Source: Bacteroidales bacterium (GTDB lineage: Bacteria > Bacteroidota > Bacteroidia > Bacteroidales > UBA932). Taken from it: DNA of 64,000 nt. Position numbers and translations under genes: made by a program. The stretch covers positions 1-64,000 of the forward strand of contig JAFUDQ010000011.1 of assembly GCA_017459075.1 (NCBI GenBank). Reading direction: 5' to 3'. Under the pieces are notes generated by a model. The model had not been told where the DNA came from, searched no databases, and saw only the letters and a program-made list of their open reading frames with translations. Shown here one piece after another: positions 25,184-32,995 of the stretch. The first letter of the stretch is position 1, and each line of letters opens with the position of its first letter.

Positions 25184-26554
25184 TTATCCTTTAAATAAGG
25201 TTTTGACAAGGGCGGGGATGTCGCCTACTTTTACCACCTGAATGCCTTCCGGTACCTGGGTTTTTGCAACGGAGGAATATTTGGAGATGAATATCTTCCT
25301 GTAGCCGAGGCGGGCGGCTTCGGAGATTCTCCTGTCGCACTGGGGCACAGGGCGAATCTCGCCGGAGAGTCCCACCTCTCCGGTGAAGCAGACATCGGCC
25401 GGGAGGGAGAAGTCAAAGTTGGATGACAGTACTGCGCAGACGACGGCAAGGTCGCAGGCCGGGTCTGCTACCCGAAGCCCGCCGGCCATATTCAGGAATA
25501 CGTCCTTCATGTTCAGCTTGAATCCGGCGCGTTTTTCCAGCACGGCCAGGAGCATGTTAAGGCGGCGCCCGTCAAAGCCTGTGGCGCTGCGCTGGGCTGT
25601 TCCATAAGCCGCGGTGCTTACAAGTGCCTGAACCTCAATAAGGAAGGGTCTAAGACCGTCCAGCATTACAGCCACGGCTGTGCCGCTAAGACCCTGATCA
25701 TGAACAGGCATCAGCATTTCAGAGGGGTTTGTGACATCTTTGAGGCCCGTTCCGGTCATCTCAAACACTGCCAGTTCAGAGGTTGACCCGAAGCGGTTCT
25801 TTATGCTGCGAAGCAGGCGGTAAGCCCCTTTGTCATCGCCCTCAAATTGCAGGACAACGTCTACTATGTGTTCCAGAATCTTCGGCCCGGCAATGTATCC
25901 GTCCTTGGTGATGTGGCCAATCAGGATGACCGGGATGCCTGTGGACTTTGCAAAATGCAGCAGCATTGAAGTGACTTCCTTGATTTGGGTTACGCTTCCT
26001 GCCGATGATTCTATGACTTCCGAATACATTGTCTGCACGGAGTCCACTACCATAAGGCCGGGGTTCAGTTCTGTGGCCTGGGCTATAATGTTTTCAATCA
26101 GTGTCTCGCTGTAAATCAAGCAGTTGGAGGCGTCGCCCCCAAGGCGCTCAGCGCGCATGCGCACCTGAGCCGCACTTTCTTCGCCGGTTACATACAGGGT
26201 TTTGAGATTGGGACAACCGAGGGGGAGTTGCAGGGACAGGGTGGATTTTCCTATGCCCGGCTCTCCGCCAAGGAGCACGAGGGAGCCTTCTACGAGACCG
26301 CCGCCAAGCAGGCGGTCTACTTCCGGGCTGCCAAGGGAGATGCGTCTTTGGGCTGCGGAGGAGACTTCCGACAGGGGTTGGGGCCTGTGACCTCCGCTTC
26401 TGGCAGCGGCCGCAGCATTCTTGGACGGCTTTCCTGTTGCAACCGTCTTTTCTACCATGGTGTTCCATTCCCCGCAGGCCGGGCAGCGTCCCAGCCATTT
26501 AGGGCTCTCGTTTCCGCAGTTTGTACAGAAAAATATTGTCTTGTCCTTTGCCAT
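25184..26554 (-). CDS. radA: DNA repair protein RadA/Sms
   Basis: A 456-aa protein of normal length. It begins with a C4 zinc finger (CTNCGNESPKWLGRCPACGE). The RecA-like ATPase core has Walker A GGEPGIGKSTL, and the RadA-specific IKNRFGS motif and a C-terminal Lon-like domain follow. RadA processes branched recombination intermediates and drives branch migration. It lies between the U32 gene (2-nt gap) and dacB. Confidence 0.97.
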   Translation of the reverse strand: MAKDKTIFFCTNCGNESPKWLGRCPACGEWNTMVEKTVATGKPSKNAAAAARSGGHRPQPLSEVSSAAQRRISLGSPEVDRLLGGGLVEGSLVLLGGEPGIGKSTLSLQLPLGCPNLKTLYVTGEESAAQVRMRAERLGGDASNCLIYSETLIENIIAQATELNPGLMVVDSVQTMYSEVIESSAGSVTQIKEVTSMLLHFAKSTGIPVILIGHITKDGYIAGPKILEHIVDVVLQFEGDDKGAYRLLRSIKNRFGSTSELAVFEMTGTGLKDVTNPSEMLMPVHDQGLSGTAVAVMLDGLRPFLIEVQALVSTAAYGTAQRSATGFDGRRLNMLLAVLEKRAGFKLNMKDVFLNMAGGLRVADPACDLAVVCAVLSSNFDFSLPADVCFTGEVGLSGEIRPVPQCDRRISEAARLGYRKIFISKYSSVAKTQVPEGIQVVKVGDIPALVKTLFKG

Positions 26555-26556
26555 AA

Positions 26557-27795
26557 TCAGCTTTTAACCCATAGGAAAACTTTGTCGCCGCGATGCAGCT
26601 TTTCGGCTGAAGCAACAGAGCATCGCTCACCCTTCCGGGCCACATCAACACTCTTGAAATCAACCCTGATGTCATCGGCCTTGAAAACAACAGTACCGGT
26701 AGTGTTGCCAATCACCATAATCTCGCTGCCGGCAGGAAGGTCCGCCGCCTCAACGGCAATCTCCGCCACACCAATTTTATCAAACCAGTTGCTTACCTTG
26801 CCAAGATAAACCTTCTTCATGGTTGCCTGACTGCCGTAGACGGAGCTCCACTCCCCAAGGCGTGCGCCCTGGTAATAACCGTCCCAGAAGCCGCGGTTGA
26901 ATACTTCGGCCAGCGAGGCCTTGAGCGAAGCCGTCAGCTCCGGAGTATAGACCCCGTCACAAACGGCATCTGCCGCCTTCCTGTAGCATTCCACGGTACG
27001 GCGCACATATTCTGCGCTGCGGGCCCTGCCTTCTATCTTGAACACCTTCACTCCGGCATCTATGAACTTGTCCATGAACTCTATGGTACACAGGTCTTTA
27101 GGTGACATTATGTACTTGTTGTCAATCTCCAGTTCAGTGCCGGTCTCAAGGTCTGTTACCCGGTAGCCGCGGCGGCAGAGCTGCATGCAGGCCCCGCGGT
27201 TGGCAGAGGCGTTGTAATGATGCAGGCTGAGGTAGCATTTCCCGGAAATAGCCATGCAGAAGGCCCCGTGGGCGAACATTTCTATGCGCACAAGGTTTCC
27301 AGACGGCCCGCGGAGGTCATTCGCAAGAATCTGCTCGTGAATAGCCTTCACCTGGTTCAGATTCAGCTCCCTGGCAAGCACCACCACGTCTGCGAACTGG
27401 GCGTAAAAGGCCAGCGCCTCATAGTTGGAAACGCTTAGCTGGGTGGATATGTGAACTTCCAGCCCGATTTTGCGGCAATACAGTATGGCCGCCATGTCCG
27501 ATGCTATGATTGCATCCACGCCGGCTGCCTTTGCAGCATCCAGGGCCTCATGCGCCGGGGCGATATCTTCTCCGTACAGGGCGATGTTAAGCGTCATGTA
27601 TGTCTTGACGCCGGCTTGGCGACAGATTCGCACAATTTCCGGAAGGTCTTCCGGTGCGAAGTTGTTTGCGGAATGGGAACGCATGTTCAGCCTTCCTATT
27701 CCGAAGTACACAGAGTTCGCTCCTCCCTGAATTGCAGACTGCAGGCACTCAAAGTTGCCTGCAGGAGCCATTATTTCCAATTCTTTATGATTCAT
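26557..27795 (-). CDS. U32 peptidase family protein (RlhA/TrhP-type RNA hydroxylation)
   Basis: A 412-aa protein with the U32 signature EMFAHGAFCMAISGKCYLS near residues 167-185 and Cys-rich NRGACMQLCRRGYR after it. N-terminal ELEIMAPAGNFECLQSAIQG is typical. Despite the old peptidase name, well-studied homologues hydroxylate uridine or cytidine in tRNA/rRNA (TrhP, RlhA), so an RNA-modification role is more likely. Its stop is 2 nt from the radA start and its start is 1 nt after the polyprenyl synthase stop. Confidence 0.9.
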   Translation of the reverse strand: MNHKELEIMAPAGNFECLQSAIQGGANSVYFGIGRLNMRSHSANNFAPEDLPEIVRICRQAGVKTYMTLNIALYGEDIAPAHEALDAAKAAGVDAIIASDMAAILYCRKIGLEVHISTQLSVSNYEALAFYAQFADVVVLARELNLNQVKAIHEQILANDLRGPSGNLVRIEMFAHGAFCMAISGKCYLSLHHYNASANRGACMQLCRRGYRVTDLETGTELEIDNKYIMSPKDLCTIEFMDKFIDAGVKVFKIEGRARSAEYVRRTVECYRKAADAVCDGVYTPELTASLKASLAEVFNRGFWDGYYQGARLGEWSSVYGSQATMKKVYLGKVSNWFDKIGVAEIAVEAADLPAGSEIMVIGNTTGTVVFKADDIRVDFKSVDVARKGERCSVASAEKLHRGDKVFLWVKS

Positions 27796-27796
27796 T

Positions 27797-28780
27797 TTAT
27801 TTCACGCGGCCTACAAGCCTTTCTGCGAATCTTCTGAGAATCTCGTATCTTACACCTGTGCAAACCGTTGCAGCATAACCCAATGCCTGGTCTGTCAGGC
27901 GGATAATCTCATATTTCGCATCCTCTTCGATATGCAGTTTCTCATACAAATCCTTCATTCTGGCAATCTTGAAGGCCTTTTCCTCTGATGTGTCTACGGG
28001 CAGGTCTTCTATGTCAAGTATCTGCTGGTGCAGGATTTCATCGGCCTTTTCAAGGGCACGGGTGGTGAGCCAGCTCTTCTTGTTATTGACGATATCTCCG
28101 CCAATCGGCTTGCCGAAGGTGGCCTCATTTCCATAGGCATCCAGGAAATCATCGGCAACCTGGAAGGCAAGGCCAAGGGTGTAACCGTAGTTGTAAAGTT
28201 TCTCGCAATCGTCCCCGGATGCGCCTCCGATAAGGGCTCCCATCTTTGCCGCGCAGGCGATGAGCACACCGGTCTTAAGGCCTATCATCTCCATATAATC
28301 AGACATCGGCACCTCAGACAAAACCTCAAAATCCATATCCATCTGCTGGCCCTCGCATACCTGGGCGGCGGTTTTGCTGAAGAGTTCCATGACCTGCGGA
28401 AGTACCTTTGCCGGAGCTTTTGCAATGCGTTTGTAGCTGTCTATGCACATTACGTCTCCTGAAAGGATGGCGGTGTCATCGCCCCACTTGTTCCATACCG
28501 TGGGCTGGCCACGGCGGATGGGCGAATGGTCCATGATGTCATCGTGAATGAGGGTGAAGTTATGGAATACTTCCAGGGCTGCGGCCGGCTGAAGGATATC
28601 GTCTCCGAATTTGTCTTTGTACAGGGCGTATGTGGTCAGGCACAGGCGGGGCCTTATTTGTTTACCGCCGAGGGCAATCATGTAACGGAGGGGGTCGTAA
28701 AGACCGGCCGGGGTATCTGAGAAGCTGATATTTCCAAAGAGTTTTGTCAGCATGTCGCTGATTTGGAATTCATTTACCAT
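27797..28780 (-). CDS. polyprenyl diphosphate synthase (trans-isoprenyl)
   Basis: A 327-aa enzyme with both aspartate-rich motifs: FTLIHDDIMDHSPIRRG (first, DDxxD) and AFQVADDFLDAYG (second). KQIRPRLCL near residue 35 is the substrate-binding basic region. It condenses isopentenyl diphosphate with an allylic diphosphate; chain length cannot be read reliably here. It is the first gene of the run polyprenyl synthase-U32-radA-dacB, with a TATTTTTG box at 28834-28841. Confidence 0.93.
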   Translation of the reverse strand: MVNEFQISDMLTKLFGNISFSDTPAGLYDPLRYMIALGGKQIRPRLCLTTYALYKDKFGDDILQPAAALEVFHNFTLIHDDIMDHSPIRRGQPTVWNKWGDDTAILSGDVMCIDSYKRIAKAPAKVLPQVMELFSKTAAQVCEGQQMDMDFEVLSEVPMSDYMEMIGLKTGVLIACAAKMGALIGGASGDDCEKLYNYGYTLGLAFQVADDFLDAYGNEATFGKPIGGDIVNNKKSWLTTRALEKADEILHQQILDIEDLPVDTSEEKAFKIARMKDLYEKLHIEEDAKYEIIRLTDQALGYAATVCTGVRYEILRRFAERLVGRVK

Positions 28781-28833
28781 GGTTTAAATCTATTGTGTTA
28801 TTATTATTTCACGCCAATTCTTTTGCCGTTCTA

Positions 28834-28861
28834 CAAAAATAAAAAATATTTGCTATATTTG
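28834..28861. promoter_or_regulatory. divergent -7 boxes for polyprenyl synthase (-) and sialidase (+)
   Basis: TATTTTTG on the minus strand (28834-28841) and TATATTTG on the plus strand (28854-28861), the latter 49 bp before the sialidase start. Confidence 0.55.
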
Positions 28862-28910
28862 AAAGTGCATTCTAAAAAGAAAAGTTAATAACATTAAAAC
28901 ATATTTTCCG

Positions 28911-30074
28911 ATGAAGAGATTTTTTCTGTCTGTTTTAATGCCGATGCTGCTTGTTGGCATGTCATCTGCTTTCGCACAGGAATTTGGAACCATCGTTCGC
29001 AATGCGGGCGATGACGGCGTGGCCGCATACCGTATTCCGGGCCTGGTTACATCCAATGCCGGAACGCTGGTAGCAGTCTACGACATACGTTATAACAACT
29101 CCCTAGACCTTCAGGAAGATATCGATATTGGCGTTAGCCGCTCAAAGGATGGCGGACGCACATGGGAGCCGATGATTATTGCCATGGACATGGGTTGCTA
29201 CGGTGGCAGGCCGCAGGAAGAAAACGGTATCGGGGACCCGGCGATTCTGGTTGACCGGCAGACGGGGCGCCTCTTTATTGTAGCCGCATGGACCCATGCT
29301 TTGCCTCAAAAATCTGTAGCCTGGTTCAAGGTTGGAAACGGCATGGAGCCGGAGGAGACCGCCCAGCTTATGCTTGCATACAGCGACGATGACGGCCTTA
29401 CTTGGTCAGAGCCACGCAGCCTTACCAAGATGATTAAGAAGCCGGAGTGGTACTTTACTTTCCAGGGGCCCGGACGCGGAATCCAGATGGCCGACGGCAC
29501 CCTGGTTTTCGCCACCCAGTATCAGGACGAGGTTGACCGTACGCCTCATTCTTCAATTATGTACAGCAAGGACCACGGGGAGACCTGGACTATGGGAACG
29601 GCGGCCTGGCACCATACTACAGAGGCTCAGGTTGCAGAAATTGAGCCGGGAGTGCTGATGCTTAACATGCGTAATGATTTGCAGACTGGCCGCGTTGTGC
29701 GTATTACCCGCGACCTTGGCCAGACTTGGGAGGATTATCCCAGCCAGACCCTTGTGGAGCCGGTTTGCATGGCTTCTCTGCTTATGGTTCCCTCTGCAGA
29801 AAACGCGCTTGGGCGTGACATTCTTTTGTTCTCAAATCCCTGGCATGCACCGCGCCGCAGGATTGACATGACAATCCGCGCCAGCCTTGACTACGGCCAC
29901 ACCTGGGACGATGCCAATTCAATTGTCCTTGACCGCGAAGACTGCTGGGGTTACTCCTGCCTCACCATGATAGACCCGGAGACCGTAGGCATCCTCTACG
30001 AGTCCTCCCGCGCCCACATGTACTTCCAGGCCATCAAACTCAAAGACCTCATCAAAACCCTCCCTGCGGACTAA
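28911..30074 (+). CDS. secreted exo-alpha-sialidase (GH33)
   Basis: A 387-aa protein with signal peptide MLLVGMSSAFAQ. The sialidase RIP motif appears as AAYRIPGLV, and five Asp-box repeats are visible: SRSKDGGRTW, YSDDDGLTW, YSKDHGETW, TRDLGQTW and SLDYGHTW. GH33 enzymes release terminal sialic acid from glycoproteins and mucin. No nan genes are nearby, so the product may be used elsewhere or the step may serve to expose underlying sugars for GH2, GH92 and GH130. Confidence 0.94.
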   Translation: MKRFFLSVLMPMLLVGMSSAFAQEFGTIVRNAGDDGVAAYRIPGLVTSNAGTLVAVYDIRYNNSLDLQEDIDIGVSRSKDGGRTWEPMIIAMDMGCYGGRPQEENGIGDPAILVDRQTGRLFIVAAWTHALPQKSVAWFKVGNGMEPEETAQLMLAYSDDDGLTWSEPRSLTKMIKKPEWYFTFQGPGRGIQMADGTLVFATQYQDEVDRTPHSSIMYSKDHGETWTMGTAAWHHTTEAQVAEIEPGVLMLNMRNDLQTGRVVRITRDLGQTWEDYPSQTLVEPVCMASLLMVPSAENALGRDILLFSNPWHAPRRRIDMTIRASLDYGHTWDDANSIVLDREDCWGYSCLTMIDPETVGILYESSRAHMYFQAIKLKDLIKTLPAD

Positions 30075-30136
30075 TTTATATTTGCATCGTTGATTCCCGG
30101 TAGCCCCTGAAGAAATTCAAGCTATCGGGTTTAGTT

Positions 30137-30147
30137 CCCCCCCCCCC
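30137..30147. repeat. 11-bp poly-C tract
   Basis: Eleven consecutive C in the gap between convergent sialidase and antiporter genes. Just upstream, CCCGGTAGC and GCTATCGGG form an imperfect stem that may terminate sialidase transcription. Confidence 0.7.
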
Positions 30148-30191
30148 AACCTGATAACGTCACCCCAGACACCGATCGGGGGTATTTCTTC

Positions 30192-30216
30192 CGTCATGCC
30201 CGGCTCCGACCGGGAA
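30192..30216. repeat. REP-like palindrome copy, intergenic
   Basis: On the minus strand it reads TTCCCGGTCGGAGCCGGGCA followed by TGACGG, the same family as the in-gene copies at 12681 and 45442. Confidence 0.7.
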
Positions 30217-30248
30217 GGACTGGGAAGGGAGCGCGGGGCTGCGGGGGA

Positions 30249-31760
30249 TTAGTCGTCGGAGTCGCCCATGACGAGGATGAGGTGGTCGCCGGCCTGGAGA
30301 GGCATGCTGCCGTGGGGGACAAGGAAGCGGCCGTCGCGGCGTACCATGACAATGCGGATGCCGTGCGGAAGGTGAAGGTCACGGACGGTGCCTCCGGCAG
30401 CAAGATCGTCCTCAGAAATAACATGGTCGCGAAGCATTCCCATGTCCTCCGGCATCTCAATACCAAATGTCTGCACCTCCGGCTCCTTATCATAAGACAA
30501 CTTAAGCAAACGAGCAACCGGAGCCATCGTCATACCCTGAAGTACCAAAGACAACATCGTCACAATAAACACGATGCTGAATATCTCCTGGCCGATATCC
30601 AGCCCCTCCACAATGGGGCACAAGGCAAAAAGGATAGGGCCGGCGCCCTTCATACCAATCCAGGACACAAAAGCCTTGGCCCTCCAGGACATCTTCCGGA
30701 ACGGAAGAAGTGTAATGAAAACGCTGAGCGGCCTTGACACAAACATCATGAAAAGACCTATCAGGATGGACGGGAGCAGAACCTGAGGGAACAGCGACGG
30801 CCTTGCCAGAATACCCAGCACAAGGAACATCAGAAGCTGAACTAGCCAGGACAAGCCATCGAAGAAATTCATAACATCCCGCCTATCGGTATACGTCAGC
30901 TTAGTCCTGTTGCTAATAATAATGCCGGCTAAATAAATGGTTATGAGGCCGTTACCCCCAAGCATCTCTGAAATGCCGTTTCCAAAGAAAGCAAGGCACA
31001 GAATCATTATGGAAGTCAGCGCCGGATTAGGAAGCTTAACCTTGTTAACTATCCACTTACCTAAATGACCGAAAGCATAACCACAAACGTATCCCACCAC
31101 AATTTGGAGTACAAGAACGACCATGCTAATGAGCAATACCGGCCCGATGACAGAGCCGGCAGCGGCGGCCTCAAGGGTATGTATCTCTTTGATAATTGCC
31201 ACCAGCACCACCGTCAGCACATAAGCAGTAGGGTCATTGCTGGAAGACTCCAGCTCAAGAAGCGGTGCAAGATTCTCCCTGAGGTGCAAGCGCTTGCTCC
31301 TTAGCATAGAGAAAACAACCGTGGCGTCTGTGGAAGACATAATTGCGGCAACCAAAAGGCTTCCCAAAACGGCGGCAGTTGTGGCCTGGGCCTTAGGGAA
31401 CAGGAAATAAATGAAGCCGCCCGTCAACAACACCATCAGCAAAAGGCCGATGGTAGACAGCAGCAGACCCTGTTTCCGAATTGGACGAATCTCTTCTTCC
31501 GACGTCTCCAAGCCGCCTCGCAGCAGGATTATGGCCACTGCAAAATGGCCAAGGAGCTCTGCGTAATTGTATTTTTCAAATTTCAACCCCAGTCCGTCCT
31601 GCCCCACCATCATTCCAAGAACAAGGAAAACCAGTAGCGTGGGCACCCCGATTTTTGTTCCCACCTTGGTCATAAGAAGGGCCACAAAAACCAAGACCGA
31701 TGTTATCAGAAGCAGATGCTCTGACAACAGGTCGATGGAAAAAACGGACAGGGGCGTCAC
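30249..31760 (-). CDS. potassium/proton antiporter (CvrA/NhaP2 type) with TrkA-C domain
   Basis: A 503-aa CPA-type cation:proton antiporter. The first ~385 residues are about 12 membrane segments, including VPTLLVFLVLGMMVGQDGLG and the conserved SSTDATVVFSML and SSNDPTAYVLTVVL motifs. The last ~100 residues form a TrkA-C regulatory domain (HGIRIVMVRRDGRFLVPHGS, then LQAGDHLILVMG). It exchanges cytoplasmic K+ (or Na+) for protons. It starts 6 nt after the manA stop in the same direction. Confidence 0.9.
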   Translation of the reverse strand: MTPLSVFSIDLLSEHLLLITSVLVFVALLMTKVGTKIGVPTLLVFLVLGMMVGQDGLGLKFEKYNYAELLGHFAVAIILLRGGLETSEEEIRPIRKQGLLLSTIGLLLMVLLTGGFIYFLFPKAQATTAAVLGSLLVAAIMSSTDATVVFSMLRSKRLHLRENLAPLLELESSSNDPTAYVLTVVLVAIIKEIHTLEAAAAGSVIGPVLLISMVVLVLQIVVGYVCGYAFGHLGKWIVNKVKLPNPALTSIMILCLAFFGNGISEMLGGNGLITIYLAGIIISNRTKLTYTDRRDVMNFFDGLSWLVQLLMFLVLGILARPSLFPQVLLPSILIGLFMMFVSRPLSVFITLLPFRKMSWRAKAFVSWIGMKGAGPILFALCPIVEGLDIGQEIFSIVFIVTMLSLVLQGMTMAPVARLLKLSYDKEPEVQTFGIEMPEDMGMLRDHVISEDDLAAGGTVRDLHLPHGIRIVMVRRDGRFLVPHGSMPLQAGDHLILVMGDSDD

Positions 31761-31766
31761 TTGATT

Positions 31767-32771
31767 CTATTTTATGTAACTGGTTACAAGTGTGAGGCCT
31801 TCTGCCGATGGTGTGAAGGTTACGCCTTGTGCCGTTGCGGGGATGAGGACAGTCTCGCCCTGGCGGAGGGTAAGAGATTCTTCGCTACGCTCAGAATGAC
31901 AAGAGGAACCGGAATGACAAGAGAGACTTCCGCTGCCGGCGACGCACATTACAACCATGAAGGAGTCTATTCCTGAAAGGTCCTTTGTCAAAGGAGCATC
32001 TAGCTGATAGACGGAAGTAGTGAAATACTTGCAGTCCACAACCTCAACTTCCTGATTCTGAACTGGTTTGTAATCAGTTCTGTACTCAGGGTAAACCTTA
32101 TAGTCGATGGCATCCTTGGCCTGCTCTGTATGGAGCTGGCGGGGCTTGCCATCAAGGCCCAGGCGGCCGTAGTCGTAAATACGGTAGGTGATGTCCGATG
32201 TCTGCTGGATTTCAGCAATGAAACAGCCTCCGCAGATGGCGTGGATGCGGCCAGCCGGCAGGAAAAACACGTCACCGGCCTTTACAGGATGGTCTGCAAG
32301 TACATCTGTGATAGTGTCATTGGCAACACGCTGGGCGTACTCCTCCGGAGTGATGGCCTCTTTGAGGCCGGCCAGAAGGTGAGCGCCTTCGTCTGCGGCA
32401 ACGACGTACCACATTTCAGTCTTTCCCTTGGAGCCGTTGTGGCGCGCGGCGGCCAGCTCGTCATTCGGGTGAACCTGAATGCTGAGGTCGCTTTTTGCGT
32501 CGATGAACTTGATAAGCAGGGGGAATTCGTCCCCGGTGGAAGCATAGACTTTCTCCCCTACCAGTGCGCCTTTGTATTCGCGTACGAGTTCGGCTATGGT
32601 TTTGCCGGCCAGGGGGCCGTTTGCCACTACGGATTCATTGCCATGGACTCCTGAGAGTTCCCAGCTTTCTCCTATATGGTCCTGGTCTGTTTCTACTCCT
32701 TTGAAAGGGGCTATCTTTTCCCCTCCCCAGACCACTGTTTTGAATATCGGTTTAAATTTTAAAGGATACAT
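31767..32771 (-). CDS. manA: mannose-6-phosphate isomerase with in-frame REP-derived peptide
   Basis: A 334-aa type I phosphomannose isomerase. SDLSIQVHPNDELAA holds zinc ligands, GKTEMWYVVAADEGA the next ligand, and FFLPAGRIHAICGGCFIAEI the catalytic region. It interconverts mannose-6-phosphate and fructose-6-phosphate and would take mannose released by the GH92 enzymes. Near the C-terminus the usual 'GEG.L.....LR.GETVLIPA' is interrupted by CHSGSSCHSERSEES, the translation of a REP-like repeat, after which LTLRQGETVLIPA resumes in frame. Confidence 0.93.
   Translation of the reverse strand: MYPLKFKPIFKTVVWGGEKIAPFKGVETDQDHIGESWELSGVHGNESVVANGPLAGKTIAELVREYKGALVGEKVYASTGDEFPLLIKFIDAKSDLSIQVHPNDELAAARHNGSKGKTEMWYVVAADEGAHLLAGLKEAITPEEYAQRVANDTITDVLADHPVKAGDVFFLPAGRIHAICGGCFIAEIQQTSDITYRIYDYGRLGLDGKPRQLHTEQAKDAIDYKVYPEYRTDYKPVQNQEVEVVDCKYFTTSVYQLDAPLTKDLSGIDSFMVVMCVAGSGSLSCHSGSSCHSERSEESLTLRQGETVLIPATAQGVTFTPSAEGLTLVTSYIK
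31876..31925. repeat. REP-like repeat inside manA
   Basis: GATTCTTCGCTACGCTCAGA followed by ATGAC and a second half-copy GGAATGACA. It is translated in frame as part of CHSGSSCHSERSEES. Confidence 0.8.
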
Positions 32772-32786
32772 AATCTTACATTTTTT

Positions 32787-32995
32787 GAGATTTCTCCACT
32801 CGCTTCGCTCGGTCGAAATGACAATGAGATTCGCTCGGTCGAAATGACAACCTGACGGTTGTCAGAACTGTTTATACTGGGGGAGGCACTCCCCCAAACC
32901 CCTACGGCCTTCGGCCGTATCTTGCCCCGGTGGCAAGATCGTTGTCATGTCGAGCGTCCCCTGTTGTCATGTCGAGCGAAGTCGAGACATCTCAT
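32787..32995. repeat. array of REP-like copies and four hairpins between GH92 and manA
   Basis: REP copies at 32787-32850 and 32941-32992 flank four perfect hairpins: TGACAACC-TGAC-GGTTGTCA (32845-32864), GGGGGAG-GCA-CTCCCCC (32879-32895), TACGGCC-TTC-GGCCGTA (32903-32919) and ATCTTGCC-CCGGT-GGCAAGAT (32919-32939). The array separates GH92 from manA on the same strand and could reduce read-through or stabilise the upstream mRNA 3' end. Confidence 0.75.

Noticed and set aside
32879..32939. Riboswitch or attenuator before manA
   Set aside because: The hairpins match no riboswitch fold I know and are better explained as stacked repeat elements.
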